Of a DNA stretch of 64,000 bases, positions 46,286 to 57,190 are shown in pieces; the stretch's first letter is position 1, and every line of letters begins with the position of its first letter. The notes below the pieces were generated by a model. It worked only from the letters and a program-made list of their open reading frames with translations. It did not search any database and was not told the origin of the DNA. The translations under genes and the position numbers were made by a program. The stretch covers positions 333,151,126 through 333,215,125 of the forward strand of contig NC_133327.1 of the NCBI RefSeq assembly GCF_042186555.1, in the 5' to 3' direction. The stretch comes from Aquarana catesbeiana (taxonomy: Eukaryota; Chordata; Amphibia; Anura; Ranidae).

Positions 46286-47639
46286 GAAACCCACCCCTCT
46301 TTTAAAGCCTCAAACAGAAAGTCATGGGATTGTAACTCAGTACTAGGATGCTGTGAAAAGGTTTGGCTGATCATTGTTTAATTTTAGATGCTCAGTTATT
46401 TAATAAAACAGGAGTGGCAGAAACTTTTTTTACCTCCATCGAGTTCTGACAGATAGTAATTTCTGAAAGTCTTTTAGTTTACATAGTTGCCAAATACCAG
46501 TGTATACCACCACACAAGTTCACAAATATCCCATTTAGAAGATCGTGAAAAGTATCGTATTTTCCTATACTTACATTTATTGTAAAAAGATTAAAACTAC
46601 AACAAGGCTATAGATTATAAACCAGTCCTTGGCCATTTAAAGTGAATTTATATGCTTTCTCAAGGCCATCACAATGCCTACAGGCATTAATGGTAGCAGC
46701 AGACAAAGGTGCTTTCAGGTTCTCAGAAACTGTGGGATTGATTTCTTAAATCTTGCCATTGAACAATTCAGGCAATTATAATTAATAAATTGCATGACTG
46801 TCTGAAAGCTGGGCACTTTTTAATGCATATATTTAGTAGAATCAAAAAAGTGCTTAATTTTCTTATTATGAAAATAGAATGGACAAGAAATTAGGCTACA
46901 GTGGGCACAGGACCACTACATTTGGACAACTCATGGTTAAAAAGACTTTTCCTGGTATAATATATTTTGATATGTTTCTGTAATATGCATATGGCGGGGT
47001 CAGACTTTGGCATACACTGCTTGTATTTATGGCTCCTTTCTGTCTTGTGTAAACACTGAATAGCTGAGGTTTGCGTTATTATAAAACCCATTCTCTGATT
47101 GCTTTAGTCATGCAAAAAGCTTGGTTTGGCCAATCAGACTTTGAAGTTAGATACTGAATTTTCTAAATTTCCAACACCCCAAATTTACTATACAACATAA
47201 CATAAATACGGGACTTTGGAAGCACCACTCATTTTTTTTTTTTTAAACAGGACCTTTATTTTACACATCTTTAAAAATTATATTCCATGCCAAAACTATA
47301 AAAAAAACATCATAAGGTGTTGTTTTCTATTCCTAGGTAAGTATATTCTATCTAGCCCCTCAATGTTACACACTATGATCATATTCACATGTGTTCCCTC
47401 TATGTTTCTATATTAAATACTGTATACACAGTCATGGACTCATGGCTTGCATGACGATGTGTTGTCAGAGCCAGGTCTATGCATTTGTAGGAGCAGAGGT
47501 CCCCCTCTATAGGAGTGCAAGAATATACTGCAACGGATCCTTAGGGGAACTAGTCTGATCAGCTAGCTGAGTATGGATGAAGATAGGCGTATAGCTTAAC
47601 CAGCCTATAGATAAATGATGGGCGGGTGGGACATTTGCT
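46286..47639. other. No feature seen
   Basis: AT-rich DNA following a T-rich run at 46248-46285. The short frames at 46891-47091 and 47216-47416 are unsupported. Confidence 0.45.
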
Positions 47640-48321
47640 GTTCTTGGTGGACATTATAAAATGTCCTCCCCAAAATGCGCCTTGTGGCTTGATCTGTCAC
47701 CCGCTGTGTCCACCGGCACAGCGGATGACAGATCACTGTACCGGGCCACTGCTAGTACCATGTGATCACTGTGACCAATCACAGCCGATCACATGGCAAT
47801 TGTACACAATTGATGGCTTCCATTCCATGCACAGTGATCACATGGTACAGACAGGGCCAATAACAGCCCATCTGTACCATGTAATTGGCTGTGGCCAATC
47901 ACAGCTAATCACAACAATACACACTGAATGAATTGATTTCATGCAGTAAAAATGGTTGTTTATAACAGTGATATTCACTGTTATAAGCAATCATAATGTG
48001 TGAAAAAAAATCTCTCCAGAGTAGTACAGTGTTACTATGGTAACACTGTATTTCTCTGGTCATGGTATGCACAAAAAAATAAAAATGTATTAAAAAGAAA
48101 AAAAGATTTAGAAATTGCAGTTTGGGGGAGAGGGGGGGTTTACAAACTGTCACCAGTCAGTGTCTCTGATTACCACCACACAAGTTATTTGATGACACTG
48201 TACTGCACGGAAAACAGTAAAAAAAAAAAACTAATTGTGAAAAAAGAATTCTTTATTTCTTAATTTTCCAAAAAAATGTGTCAAAAACTTACAACTTCAA
48301 AAAACTCACCATGCCTCTTAC

Positions 48322-48886
48322 CAGGGCTTTTTTTCTTCAGAGAAAAGGTGCAGGAAGGGCCCCTTCTGAGTCCTTTCTTGCCCCTGCCCCCACACGCCCC
48401 TGGGCACTGTCCCTTGTTTCCACCCCCTACCCACCTCCCAGTACCGCCCCTTTTAGAGAATATAGAGTCAAGTAAAATTTTGTGGTGCAAAGTAATTTGT
48501 ATGGAATTTGTTAATGATAACATGCAATAAAATAGACCCCCTAGCAACAATAGACCCCCCAGAAACAATAACAAAATACGACCCCAAGAACAAATAGACC
48601 CCCAGCAGCAACAGATCTCTGAGAAGCCAGCATCAATAAACTCCTCCCACAACAGTAGACCCCTTCCAGCAACAGTTGACCCCCTAGCAATTTGAGTTCC
48701 ACCAGCAACAGTAGATCCCCCACCAGCAACAATAGACCACCACACAAAAATAGATCTCCTCCAGCAACAATAGATTCCTCAGCAGCCAGCCTCAGTAGAC
48801 CCTCCATCACCCTTTGCCATTACCTACATTCAGTAATGGAGGTGCCGTCACTGCGTTCCCCACGTTCTAGCTGAAAAAAAGCCATG
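48322..48886. mobile_element. hAT element with 8-bp duplication and internal minisatellite
   Basis: The ends are CAGGGCTTTTTTTC and GAAAAAAAGCCATG, inverted with one mismatch. CCTCTTAC flanks both sides (48314-48321 and 48887-48894). The length is 565 bp and it is non-autonomous. Between about 48530 and 48800 it carries a degenerate tandem array. Confidence 0.75.
48530..48800. repeat. Degenerate minisatellite, unit about 17-20 bp
   Basis: Variants of 'ccagcaacaatagaccccc' recur a dozen or so times with irregular spacing. The Leu/Gly-rich open frames read from the minus strand (48281-48810) are translations of this array, not genes. Confidence 0.8.
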
Positions 48887-49014
48887 CCTCTTACTTAATA
48901 CCTTGGACTGTCTACTTTCCAAAAATAGGTCATTTGGGGGATATTTGTACTGTCCTGGAATTTTTGGACCTCAAGAAATGAGATAAGCCATCATTACATC
49001 ATGATTGATTGATT

Positions 49015-49132
49015 TTCACACACATATACATATATATATATATATACATATATACACACACGTACATATATACACACACACACATACACACACACACATA
49101 CACACAAACACATATACACACACATACATGCA
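49015..49132. repeat. (TA)n/(CA)n compound microsatellite
   Basis: Alternating TA and CA dinucleotides with occasional substitutions, inside the composite element. Confidence 0.9.
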
Positions 49133-49357
49133 CTATAGTTTGTGGACTCTATAACTTTCTTACTGACTAATATACACTGATTTGGGCTATTTTTACCAAA
49201 GAAATGTAGTATTAATACATGTTGGCCTAAGTTTATGACAAAAGACTATTTATTTGCAAAATTTTATAACAAAAACAAAGAAAATGTGTTTTTTTCCCCC
49301 AAAATGTTCAGGCTTTTTTACGTTAGCTACAAAAAATTAAAAATCCAGTAGTGATTA

Positions 49358-49866
49358 CCTCCCTGGCAGTATGATTATGTCTGATTTTTGAAGCTCAAAG
49401 TGGTACATTGTTGCACATGGATATTTTGCGGTTTATATTGTAGGCCTGTAATTTAGGAATAACTCACTTAAAACTGTCCAAACAAAAGTCTAGTAGACAT
49501 CCCGGGTATGATAAAGTTTGAAACACAAAATCATAAATTATAATATAATAATAATTCATTTTATTCAATAATGTAATCAAATCAAAAACACTGAAATTTG
49601 CTCTGGGTGTTCTGTATTTTTCACTTTTTTGAATATGCCCCTGGGCTCCGCCCCCATACATCGCGTTGCTCGCAGGGAACGGAGCCCGCCACAGTGATGA
49701 ATAGGGTGGAGGACACAGCCCACGGATACAGTGGGGGGACATCACAGGATCCTGGGGACAAGACAAGTTAACTTTACCAGGATACTGCGATGCAATCCTG
49801 AGTGTGGCTCGCTTTTGGTAATGAAAATTCCCCCCCGAGCCACACTCAAGAATACCGCCAGGGAGG
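49358..49866. mobile_element. piggyBac-like 'cctccctggc' element, copy 1
   Basis: The ends are CCTCCCTGGCAG and its inverse. The right flank is TTAA (49867-49870), the left flank ATTA (49354-49357, apparently one A lost). The host order across the site, 'gtgattaaataccacc', is restored when it is removed. It is 509 bp, the shortest of three copies, and non-coding. Confidence 0.75.
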
Positions 49867-50033
49867 TTAAATACCACCAAAAGAATTCTATTTGTGTGAA
49901 CAAAATGATAACAATTTCATTTGGGTACAGTTTTGCATGACCATGCAACTGTTAATTTAAAAAGTGATAACGCTAAAAGCTGAAAATTGGCCTGGGCATG
50001 AGGTGGGTGAAAGTTCCCGATATTGAAGTGGTA

Positions 50034-51558
50034 AAACTAGCCATTAGGTGGGGACAGAAATATATGTATGGAGATTTAGGTTAAGAAAAGGACCGGCTGT
50101 GATAATCTGTAAATATGTGACAACAACAAAAGCCCACCCTCCTATCCTCAAACATGAGCTAAAGCCAGAGCCAGGAGGATTCCACAGCATCCCCTGTGAT
50201 ACTTCTTTATACAAGAATGAAACATCCTACAGACCTCAATGGCAAGAAGACAGTATAATCAGTCTCTCAAAGTGAGGCTAATCTCATTATTGTCCCCCAA
50301 AAAACAGTGACAGCAAAAGCTGCAAGTGCCATAAATAACATGGGGCCCATTTTTAGAGGCTAATTAGACTTCTATACCAATTAGACGGCCCCTTACCATT
50401 GAGGTCTATAGGAGAGTCCAGCTAAGCTTGTTGCATTGCAGTGATGGTGCCTGTTCAGTACGCTTAGGATAAGGACAGGTGTACTTTGTAAAAAAAAAAA
50501 AAAATGTTAGCCCTAGAATTCCTTTAGATTGCAGTATCTATATTTTTGTTACTGATATGTATGTGAAAATAGATGTGACTGTATATTTGAGCTTGCAAAT
50601 GCATGATATATGACACAAATGTAGATGATTTTGCATGCATATTGGAAAATATTTGAAATCTTTAATATTATTAGGTTCTGCATAACCTAAATAAAATATT
50701 ATTTGTGGTTTTGTGTACACTGTTCTAAAGCCCAAACACTTATATTTTGCATCAAATGGTTTTATTAGCTCCAAGCTTGTTCTAATCTCAAAAATCACCA
50801 TTGCAAGACTTATGAATCTTAAAAAAGGGCAAGTATCCCCATGAGGCCTGTAAGAATTTTACAGCTTTGAAAGCAGATTTAAAAAATCCCTTGAGGAAGA
50901 ATTTCATGTTTTGAATGCAAGCATATCAAGTGTAAGCCAGCCACACAGTTCATGTAACCTAACATGGCCTGTTTTGTTTCTTATGGTTTGTGTTCCACAT
51001 ATCACAGAAGCCATGCTAAGGTGGCAAGGAGGGGTATAATGGGATCAGGATATTTTGAAAGAGAGCTAAAAGTGACAGATGCACATTAAACCCTGGTGGT
51101 AAATACAATATTATGTAAGAATCATTTAAAAAACCTCAGATCATGCTGCATACAGCTTTACACAAACCGCATAATATTACGACAGTGTAATCCCTTCTCA
51201 AGTGCAATAAAGCAATTGTGAAGCAATTCTTATTAAAGTAGCAGAGCACTTGATGGTTGCTGGTGGTAAAAACACCATCTTAGGTCTCTTACATCTTTCC
51301 TTAGTAGTGACACAAGGAACAAAACAAGGAACACAGCAGGGTGTTCACCCTAGTTGTACCCTAGCTCTACTCACCCAGCATGTAGGCTTCTGCACAACTC
51401 TGCTACAGTTCAACTTCCTCATGCTATCACACCAGATGACCATTGCTACAAGAGAGCATCATTCATTCTTTTCATGTGTGTCCCCACATCCATCAGCTCC
51501 ACATTATACACCCTGTTACTGATTGCTGCTTGCTCTAACCTGTCTGTTTCTTGGTTAA
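50034..51558. other. No feature seen
   Basis: AT-rich DNA with a short A run at 50491-50504. There are short open frames only, and no repeat ends. Confidence 0.45.
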
Positions 51559-51559
51559 A

Positions 51560-51964
51560 GTGGCTGTAAACTCAAAGAAAGATTACTGCCAACCCCTCTG
51601 TTCTAGCAAGCCATACTACACTGCGTACATGTTTGTATAAAACTATGCATCTAAATACCTTGAGTTTGTTTCTGTCATGTGACCTCCAGCCGCTCTCCTT
51701 CCCCGGTCTAAAGGCTACAGCGGGTGGGGCCGAGATCCCCCTCCATAGTCAGCCGAGGAGGTCAAGTGATCGCTGTGCTGTCCACCCAGCCCCTGCCGCT
51801 GTAGTCCTTAGATTGGGGAAGAAGAGTGGCCGGAGGTCACATGACCGGCCAGAAACTAACTGAAATAAAGGTATTTAGAGGCATAATTTTATACAAACAT
51901 GTACACAGTGTAGTATGACTTGATAGAACAGAAGGGCTGTAATCTCTCTTTAACTTTACAGCCA
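51560..51964. mobile_element. Foldback MITE with ~100-bp arms
   Basis: The left arm (51560-51660) starts GTGGCTGTAAACTCAAAG and the right arm (about 51868-51964) ends with 'ctttaactttacagcca'. Paired blocks include 'gtacatgtttgtataaaact' and its near-complement. The central part between 51665 and 51865 is GC-rich and unrelated to the arms. Non-coding. Confidence 0.75.
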
Positions 51965-52937
51965 GCTACTAATAGCTGCAGGAGGGGAGGGGTGGAGGAG
52001 ATGGCTCACACACACACAGGAGTTGACAGGCAGGGAAGGAGAGAGGAGAAAAGAAGGATGATGGAGGCACGTAAACTAACCCTAGTATCATGGATCAGCA
52101 GCCATGTTTATTGTTTTCAGCACACTAAGGGGAACACATACAGGCAAGATCAACCAGGTTTCTAACAGAATAGAAAGGGACAGATTAGACAACACAAGCA
52201 CTATGCTGTTTAACCTGCTATAAGGTTAACAGGGTCTTTTTGTACAATTATCAAACATTATCCTAAGAAATGTGACTAGAGTACAAAATGTGCTTATTTG
52301 AAGATTCTGAAAAACTGATGTAATCTTGCTACCATTTGTTAGATCATGAATTTAGGTGAAATCTCCATTAAACAGATGTAAATAATATTGTAATTAGAAG
52401 TATATTTTAGCTAGGTGGGAATCTACAGTATTTAGACCATAGAGTGTGTTTCAGCATCAGACCATTCCTAGCTTCCCTGTTGGTGTTACTGGAAATGTTT
52501 TTCCATTGTTTCAGCATCAAACCATTCCTAGCTTCCCTGTTAATGCTACTGGAAATTTTCCTCCACTTCAAAGATCCTTGTGCTTTCCTTTATCACATCT
52601 CACATGGGTTGTAAACAGCAGCCCTCTATGAATCCTCCAATCAGCCTTTTCCCAATATACATTTGACAGGTACAATGACCAGTTAGGGAGCATTATAATA
52701 GCCACGGTACAGAAAGGAATAGTTACCAAGCTGTGCACTCTTTGTGTAGGGTCACAAAAGCGGTCAGTGTGACCAGATCTGAAGCTGAGAGGTAAATTGT
52801 ACATTGTATTGTAAATATGTTTGTGTGTAATTTGTAAATATCATGTAATCCACCGTAATTATACTGTAATTACTGTGTGTAATTTGTATATATTATGCAA
52901 CCCTATCAATAAATGTATATCAAACTAATATATTTGT
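51965..52937. other. Unassigned DNA with a 60-bp tandem duplication
   Basis: Two copies of a 60-bp unit start at 52448 and 52508 ('gtttcagcatcagaccattc' and variant), about 90 per cent alike. Nothing else is recognised. Confidence 0.6.
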
Positions 52938-52941
52938 TTAA

Positions 52942-53702
52942 CCTCCCTGGCGGTATGATTATTTCGGATTTTAGGTGCTGAAAGCGGTACAATTATTTTG
53001 CATGGAAATTTGGCGTTTTACATTGTAGGTCTGTAAATCTTAACAATAACACACTTAAATCTGTCCAAACCAGAGTCTAGTAGATATCCCGGGTATGATA
53101 AAGTTTGAAACACAAAAACATAAATTATAATACAATAAATAAAAATAAATAATTAAAAAAAAAAAATAGTAATAAAATAAATTTCCCCACAATTCACTAT
53201 CGCTCAATTCTGCAAGTGTTCTAATTTACTATCGCTGTTTTCTAGCTGGTCTAAAGCCACTTTTGACGTAAAGGGACACTTTTTGGTTGCTATGGACAAT
53301 CTCCAGTTTCCAGGCAGAAAGAACAGTGTATATCATGTAAAACTGCATGCAGGGCATTGGACAAAGCATTGGGGACAAAAGGGATGTGAAATCATTTCAT
53401 ACAGTACTGTAATCTGTAAGATTACAGTACTGTATGTATTATGATTTTTACTTTTTTTTTAATTTGCCACCAGGCTCCGCCCCCGTGCGTCGCGCCGCTC
53501 GCAGGGAACGGAGCCTGGCACGGAGAGGCTTCGGAGGAGGACGGAGCCCTCGGACACTGCGGGTGACATCGCAGGATCCCGGGGACAAGGTAAGTAAAGC
53601 CGCCCCAGGATCCTGCAATGCGATCCCGAGTGTGGCTCGGGGTTACCGCTAATGGTACTGAATTTTAACCCCGAGCCACACTCGGGAATACCGCCAGGGA
53701 GG
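52942..53702. mobile_element. piggyBac-like 'cctccctggc' element, copy 2
   Basis: The ends are CCTCCCTGGCGG and CCGCCAGGGAGG. The left flank is TTAA (52938-52941) and the right flank CTAA (53703-53706, one substitution from TTAA). It shares the block 'cccgggtatgataaagtttg' with copies 1 and 3. It is 761 bp with no transposase. Confidence 0.8.
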
Positions 53703-53706
53703 CTAA

Positions 53707-54079
53707 GAATCCTCAGATATAGCTGTGTATAGGTGAATACTCCTTTAGAGATTAAATTGTATTCACCTATACACAGATCAAGTTAACACTGATCCAGTAA
53801 TTTCTTGCTGATTCTCCATCTTTCTGACCAAAAACCTTTTATGCTGATCATAGGATAGGTTCAACCAGTCAGAAAGAATACAGGATGCTACTATGTACCA
53901 CCATGAAAAAATAAGATTCATTACACTTGACCCTATTGAGAATACAGCCACAAATACTGCACATAACAGGAACTGTATTGGCACAAAATCCTTTGAAACA
54001 GACCAGCCTATAGGCACAAAAACCACCAGATGTGAAGAACACACAAAAATGTTTACATGCCAAGGAAAACCACTAGATT
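53707..54079. other. Unassigned DNA with a short hairpin
   Basis: A 17-base stem, 'ctgtgtataggtgaata' facing 'tattcacctatacacag', lies at about 53722-53776. It may be a small foldback remnant. Nothing else is visible before the CR1 fragment. Confidence 0.45.
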
Positions 54080-54559
54080 TCACGCAGAAGACAAATATAG
54101 AGGTTGGTATAAATAGCTCAATCTCAATGTTTGCTGATGATACAAAGCTAAGCAGGGCAATAACTTCACAGATGTGGAAACCCCACAAGAGGATCTCAAT
54201 ACAATAATGGGATGGGCAACTACATGGCAAATGAGGTTTAATGTTGAAAAATATAAAGTAATGCATTTGGGTGCTAAACATACGAACACAAGTTACTCGC
54301 TAGGCCTAGGGGGGAATCCAGGATGGAAAAAGATCCTAGTAGACAGGCTGAGCAATAGCATGCAATGCCAAGCAAAGCCAACAGAATATTAGCATGCATT
54401 AAAAAGGGTATATACTCCAGAGGTAAAATGATAATTTTCCCACTCTACAAGACTCTGGTATGGCCGCATCTTGAGTATGCCGCCCAGTTCTGGGCACCAG
54501 CCCTCAGAAAGGATGTGCTGGAACTGCAGAGATTACAGAGAAGGATGACAAATCTAATA

Positions 54560-54693
54560 CAGTGGTCACATGCCTGATGAAAGGGTCTTGCGTGGCTCCG
54601 AAACGTTGCAATCTGCTGTAACAATGTGATCGCTGATTAAAGTTTTGGATCCATTCTGGAGATCTTTGGTGTGCTGGTGAGATTTTCTTGCTC
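54560..54693. repeat. Short repeat with 'cgaaacgttg' motif inserted in the CR1 fragment
   Basis: The CR1 text breaks after 'caaatctaata' and resumes with 'agctaataaaggg', so CTAATA flanks the insert. The insert contains 'gcctgatgaaagggtcttgc' and 'ctccgaaacgttgc', motifs I know from a frequent frog repeat whose class I cannot name. Confidence 0.55.
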
Positions 54694-54815
54694 AAAGCTA
54701 ATAAAGGGACTGGAGGACCTCAGTTATTAAGAACGACTGCAAGCATTAAACTTATTCTCTCTGGAGAAAAGATGCTTAAGAGGAGATATAGCGATATACT
54801 GTACAAGTACCTTAA

Positions 54816-55669
54816 CCTCCCTGGCAGGATTCCTGAGTCTGGCTTGGGGTGGAATTTCAGAACCAAAATCGGTAACCCCGAGCCAGACTCGGGATCGCAT
54901 CGCAGGATCCAGGAAGAGCTTACTTACTTTGTCCCCTGGATCCTGCGATGTCTCCCCACAGTGTGAGCGACTCGTCCTCCGCCCAATTTATCACGGAGCC
55001 GATCTCCGTTCCCTGCGAGTGTTGCGACGCACGGGGACGGAGAACGGCGCCAAATTCAAAAAGTGAAACACACACTATACATACAGTACACTGTAATCTA
55101 ACAGATTACATTACTGTATGATTTTTTTCACTTCCCTTTTGTCCCTAGTGGTTTCTCCAGTGCCCTGCATGCAGTTTTATATTATAAAAACTGTTCTTTC
55201 TGCCTGGAAACTGGAGATTGTCCATAGCAACCAAAACCGTCCCTTTACATCAAAAGTGGGTTTAGACCAGCTAGAAAACAGCGATAATAAATTATAATCA
55301 CTCGCAGAATTGAGCGATAGTGATTTGTGGGGAGATCCGTCATCAAACACTGAAAAGTAATGACAGCGACAACTCTGCAACTGAGCAAATTTCAGTGTTA
55401 TTGATTTAATTACATTATTGAATAATTTTTATTATTATTATATTATTATTTGGTATAATTATTTATAATTATTTATTATATTATAATTTATGATTTCGTG
55501 TTTCAAACTTTATAATACCCGGGCTATCTACTAGACTCTTGTTTGGACAGATTTAAGTGAGTTTTTCCTAAGAATTACAGGCCTACAATATAAAACGCCA
55601 AATTTCCATGCAAAATAATTGTACCACTTTCAGCATCAAAAATCGGAAATAATCATACTGCCAGGGAGG
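54816..55669 (-). mobile_element. piggyBac-like 'cctccctggc' element, copy 3, opposite orientation
   Basis: Perfect TTAA stands on both sides (54812-54815 and 55670-55673). The ends are CCTCCCTGGCAG and CTGCCAGGGAGG. It is reversed relative to copies 1 and 2 (it carries 'tttcaaactttataataccc'). At 854 bp it is the longest of the three. Intact TTAA duplications and a CR1 frame that reads on either side make the insertion unambiguous. Confidence 0.85.
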
Positions 55670-55987
55670 TTAATAGTGATTCTAGCATAGGAAAAAACCT
55701 TTCAGTGGGAGTTTAAAAAGACACACGGCAATTCATGGAAACTGGAAGAAAGCCATTTAACCTTAAACTGTGTAGAGGGTTCTTTACTGTCAGAGCGATG
55801 AGGATGTGGAACTCCTTTCCACAAGCAGTGGGAGGTGTTGATAGTTTAAAAAAAAAAACTACTAGATGGGCATCTTACGATTGCAACATACAAGGAAATG
55901 GGATTTATTATTGACATAAACACACACACACATTGAACTGGATGGACTGGTGTCTTTATTCAACCTTATCAACTGTTAAGCTATGTA

Positions 55988-56416
55988 ACAGAAATCGCTA
56001 GGTGCCAAAGAGACTGGACACATAAACCACTAGATTTCAGGGAGATTACAGGCACAAAAAACATAAAGAAAAAACAGGTTAGAGTATATTGTCACAAAAA
56101 CATTTAGATCCTGGTGTGTAGTTCAAAAGTTAGCTACATGCAAGCGGCATCAGCCAAACTTTTAAATATGGCAAGCAACACCTTGAGGGTAGGGATGAAT
56201 GCATTTGGGAGTTTCCAGTTCACCATTATTTTGTTAAAAATCTGGACATTTTGGTGAATTTTTGCCATTCAGTGAAATGTATTGAAGTCAATGAGGAAGA
56301 AGAAATTAAGGGTATGATGGATTAATGCATTTTATATGGCTGGGTTTAGTTAAACACCTTTATGCTATCCTGCTCTTGTGCCCAAAAACCTAACCAGAAC
56401 CCTAATGCCAAACCTA
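55988..56416. other. No feature seen
   Basis: AT-rich DNA without repeat ends or coding potential. Confidence 0.45.
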
Positions 56417-56560
56417 AAGCTGGGTCCACAAACACCAAGTTTTTTTTTTTAATTCAACCAGTGGGCTGAATGGAAAAAAAACAAAAAACACAGATTCCTG
56501 CATCTACACAAGCGTTGGGTGGGACCAAAAAAAGGTTCTGTATATACCTACTTGAAAACA
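56417..56560. repeat. Partial TIR element of the 'gctgggtacacac' family
   Basis: It begins 'gctgggtccacaaacacc', followed by T-rich and A-rich arms around 'attcaaccagtgggctgaa'. This parallels the left part of the element at 25.67 kb. The right end is not visible. Confidence 0.4.
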
Positions 56561-56848
56561 TCACAATACCCTCCTCAAGAGCACCATTCAAGCAGTGGGT
56601 TGGCTCTTTAAAGGCATTATGCAAATATCAAATGCCTTGATGAGAGGATGTTAGTTTGGAGGAGTGTGGGAGTTCCTAGGCAAGCTGAATTTGCATGTAG
56701 ACCACCCTTCGCAAGGCACACATGTAATGTTGAGCCTCCACGATTGAAATCCAGTTAATGAAAGGGGTGGGCCAGGGATAAGCAGGCTGAAGAGGAAAGC
56801 ACTAGATGTTACTGGACTTCTTTCAGCCTAGAAATGAGGCACGCTCTG

Positions 56849-57190
56849 TTTATTATTTATTTATTACAGGTACTTATATAGTGCCATCAATTTACACAGC
56901 ACTTTACATATACATTATACATTCACATCAGTCCCTGCCCTCAAGGAGCTGACAACCTAAGGTCCCTAACACGCAGTCATACATACTAGGGCCAATTTAG
57001 ACAGGATCAGATTAACCTACCAGCATGTCTTTAGACAGTGTGGGAGGAAACCAGAGTTCCAAGTGGAAACCCACACAGGCACAGGGAGAACATGCAAACG
57101 CCAGGCAGATAGTGTCATGGTTGGAATTTGAACCAGCAACTCTTGTTGCTGCTAGGTGAAATTGCTAACCACTCCACCACTGTGCTGCCC
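56849..57190 (-). mobile_element. tRNA-derived SINE with L2-like 3' tail
   Basis: Read from 57190 downward, it starts 'gggcagcacagtgg'. It has an RNA polymerase III A box TGGTGGAGTGGTTAGCAA (57179-57162) and a B box GGTTCAAATTCC (57134-57123), 27 bases apart. The body includes 'tttcctcccacactgt' and 'gcatgttctccctgtgcctg'. The tail 'gtaaagtgctgtgtaaattg' and 'gcactatataagtacctgta' ends in a (TAAA)-type run and resembles the L2 end at 35.7 kb. Such SINEs are copied by the L2 machinery. The B box has drifted from GGTTCGAATCC, so the copy is not young. Confidence 0.8.

Larger units (their letters stand above)
47640..50033. mobile_element. Composite nest: old piggyBac-like ranid element hosting two younger insertions
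   Basis: The host sequence is recognisable from repeated 'caatcacagccgatcacatg' motifs (47.7-47.9 kb), from 'tcagtgtctctgattaccac' near 48155, and from its right part 'aaataccaccaaaagaattc' to 'ttgaagtggtaaaac' at 49870-50033. The right part resembles that of the element ending at 18.9 kb. Two insertions split it: a hAT element (48322-48886) and a TTAA element (49358-49866). The left end is approximate. Confidence 0.5.
54080..55987 (+). pseudogene. CR1-like LINE fragment interrupted by two insertions
   Basis: The CR1-type reverse-transcriptase core 'ISMFADDTKLSRAI' (FADD at 54130-54141) is followed by 'WQMRFNVEKYKVMHLG', 'PLYKTLVWPHLEYAAQFW' and 'LRKDVLELQRLQRRM'. After the insertions come 'LSGEKMLKRRYS'-like residues and 'RMWNSFPQAVGGV'-like residues. 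It ends with 'ttgaactggatggactggtg' and the CR1-like tail. Frames are broken in several places and the 5' half is missing. The two insertions (about 54560-54693 and 54816-55669) postdate it. Confidence 0.8.

Noticed and set aside
46241..46286. T-rich run as a retroelement poly(A) tail
   Set aside because: No retroelement body or target duplication is associated with it; it borders a dispersed repeat of unknown class.
48281..48810. Glycine/leucine-rich minus-strand frames of 154 and 89 residues
   Set aside because: They are products of the degenerate minisatellite in the hAT element.
52446..52631. Short frame with an internal peptide repeat ('FQHQTIPSFPV')
   Set aside because: It reflects a 60-bp tandem DNA duplication in otherwise non-coding DNA.
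53893..54207. 104-residue frame as an independent gene
   Set aside because: Its second half is the CR1 FADDTK reverse-transcriptase region and the first half is not conserved; it is part of a broken LINE.
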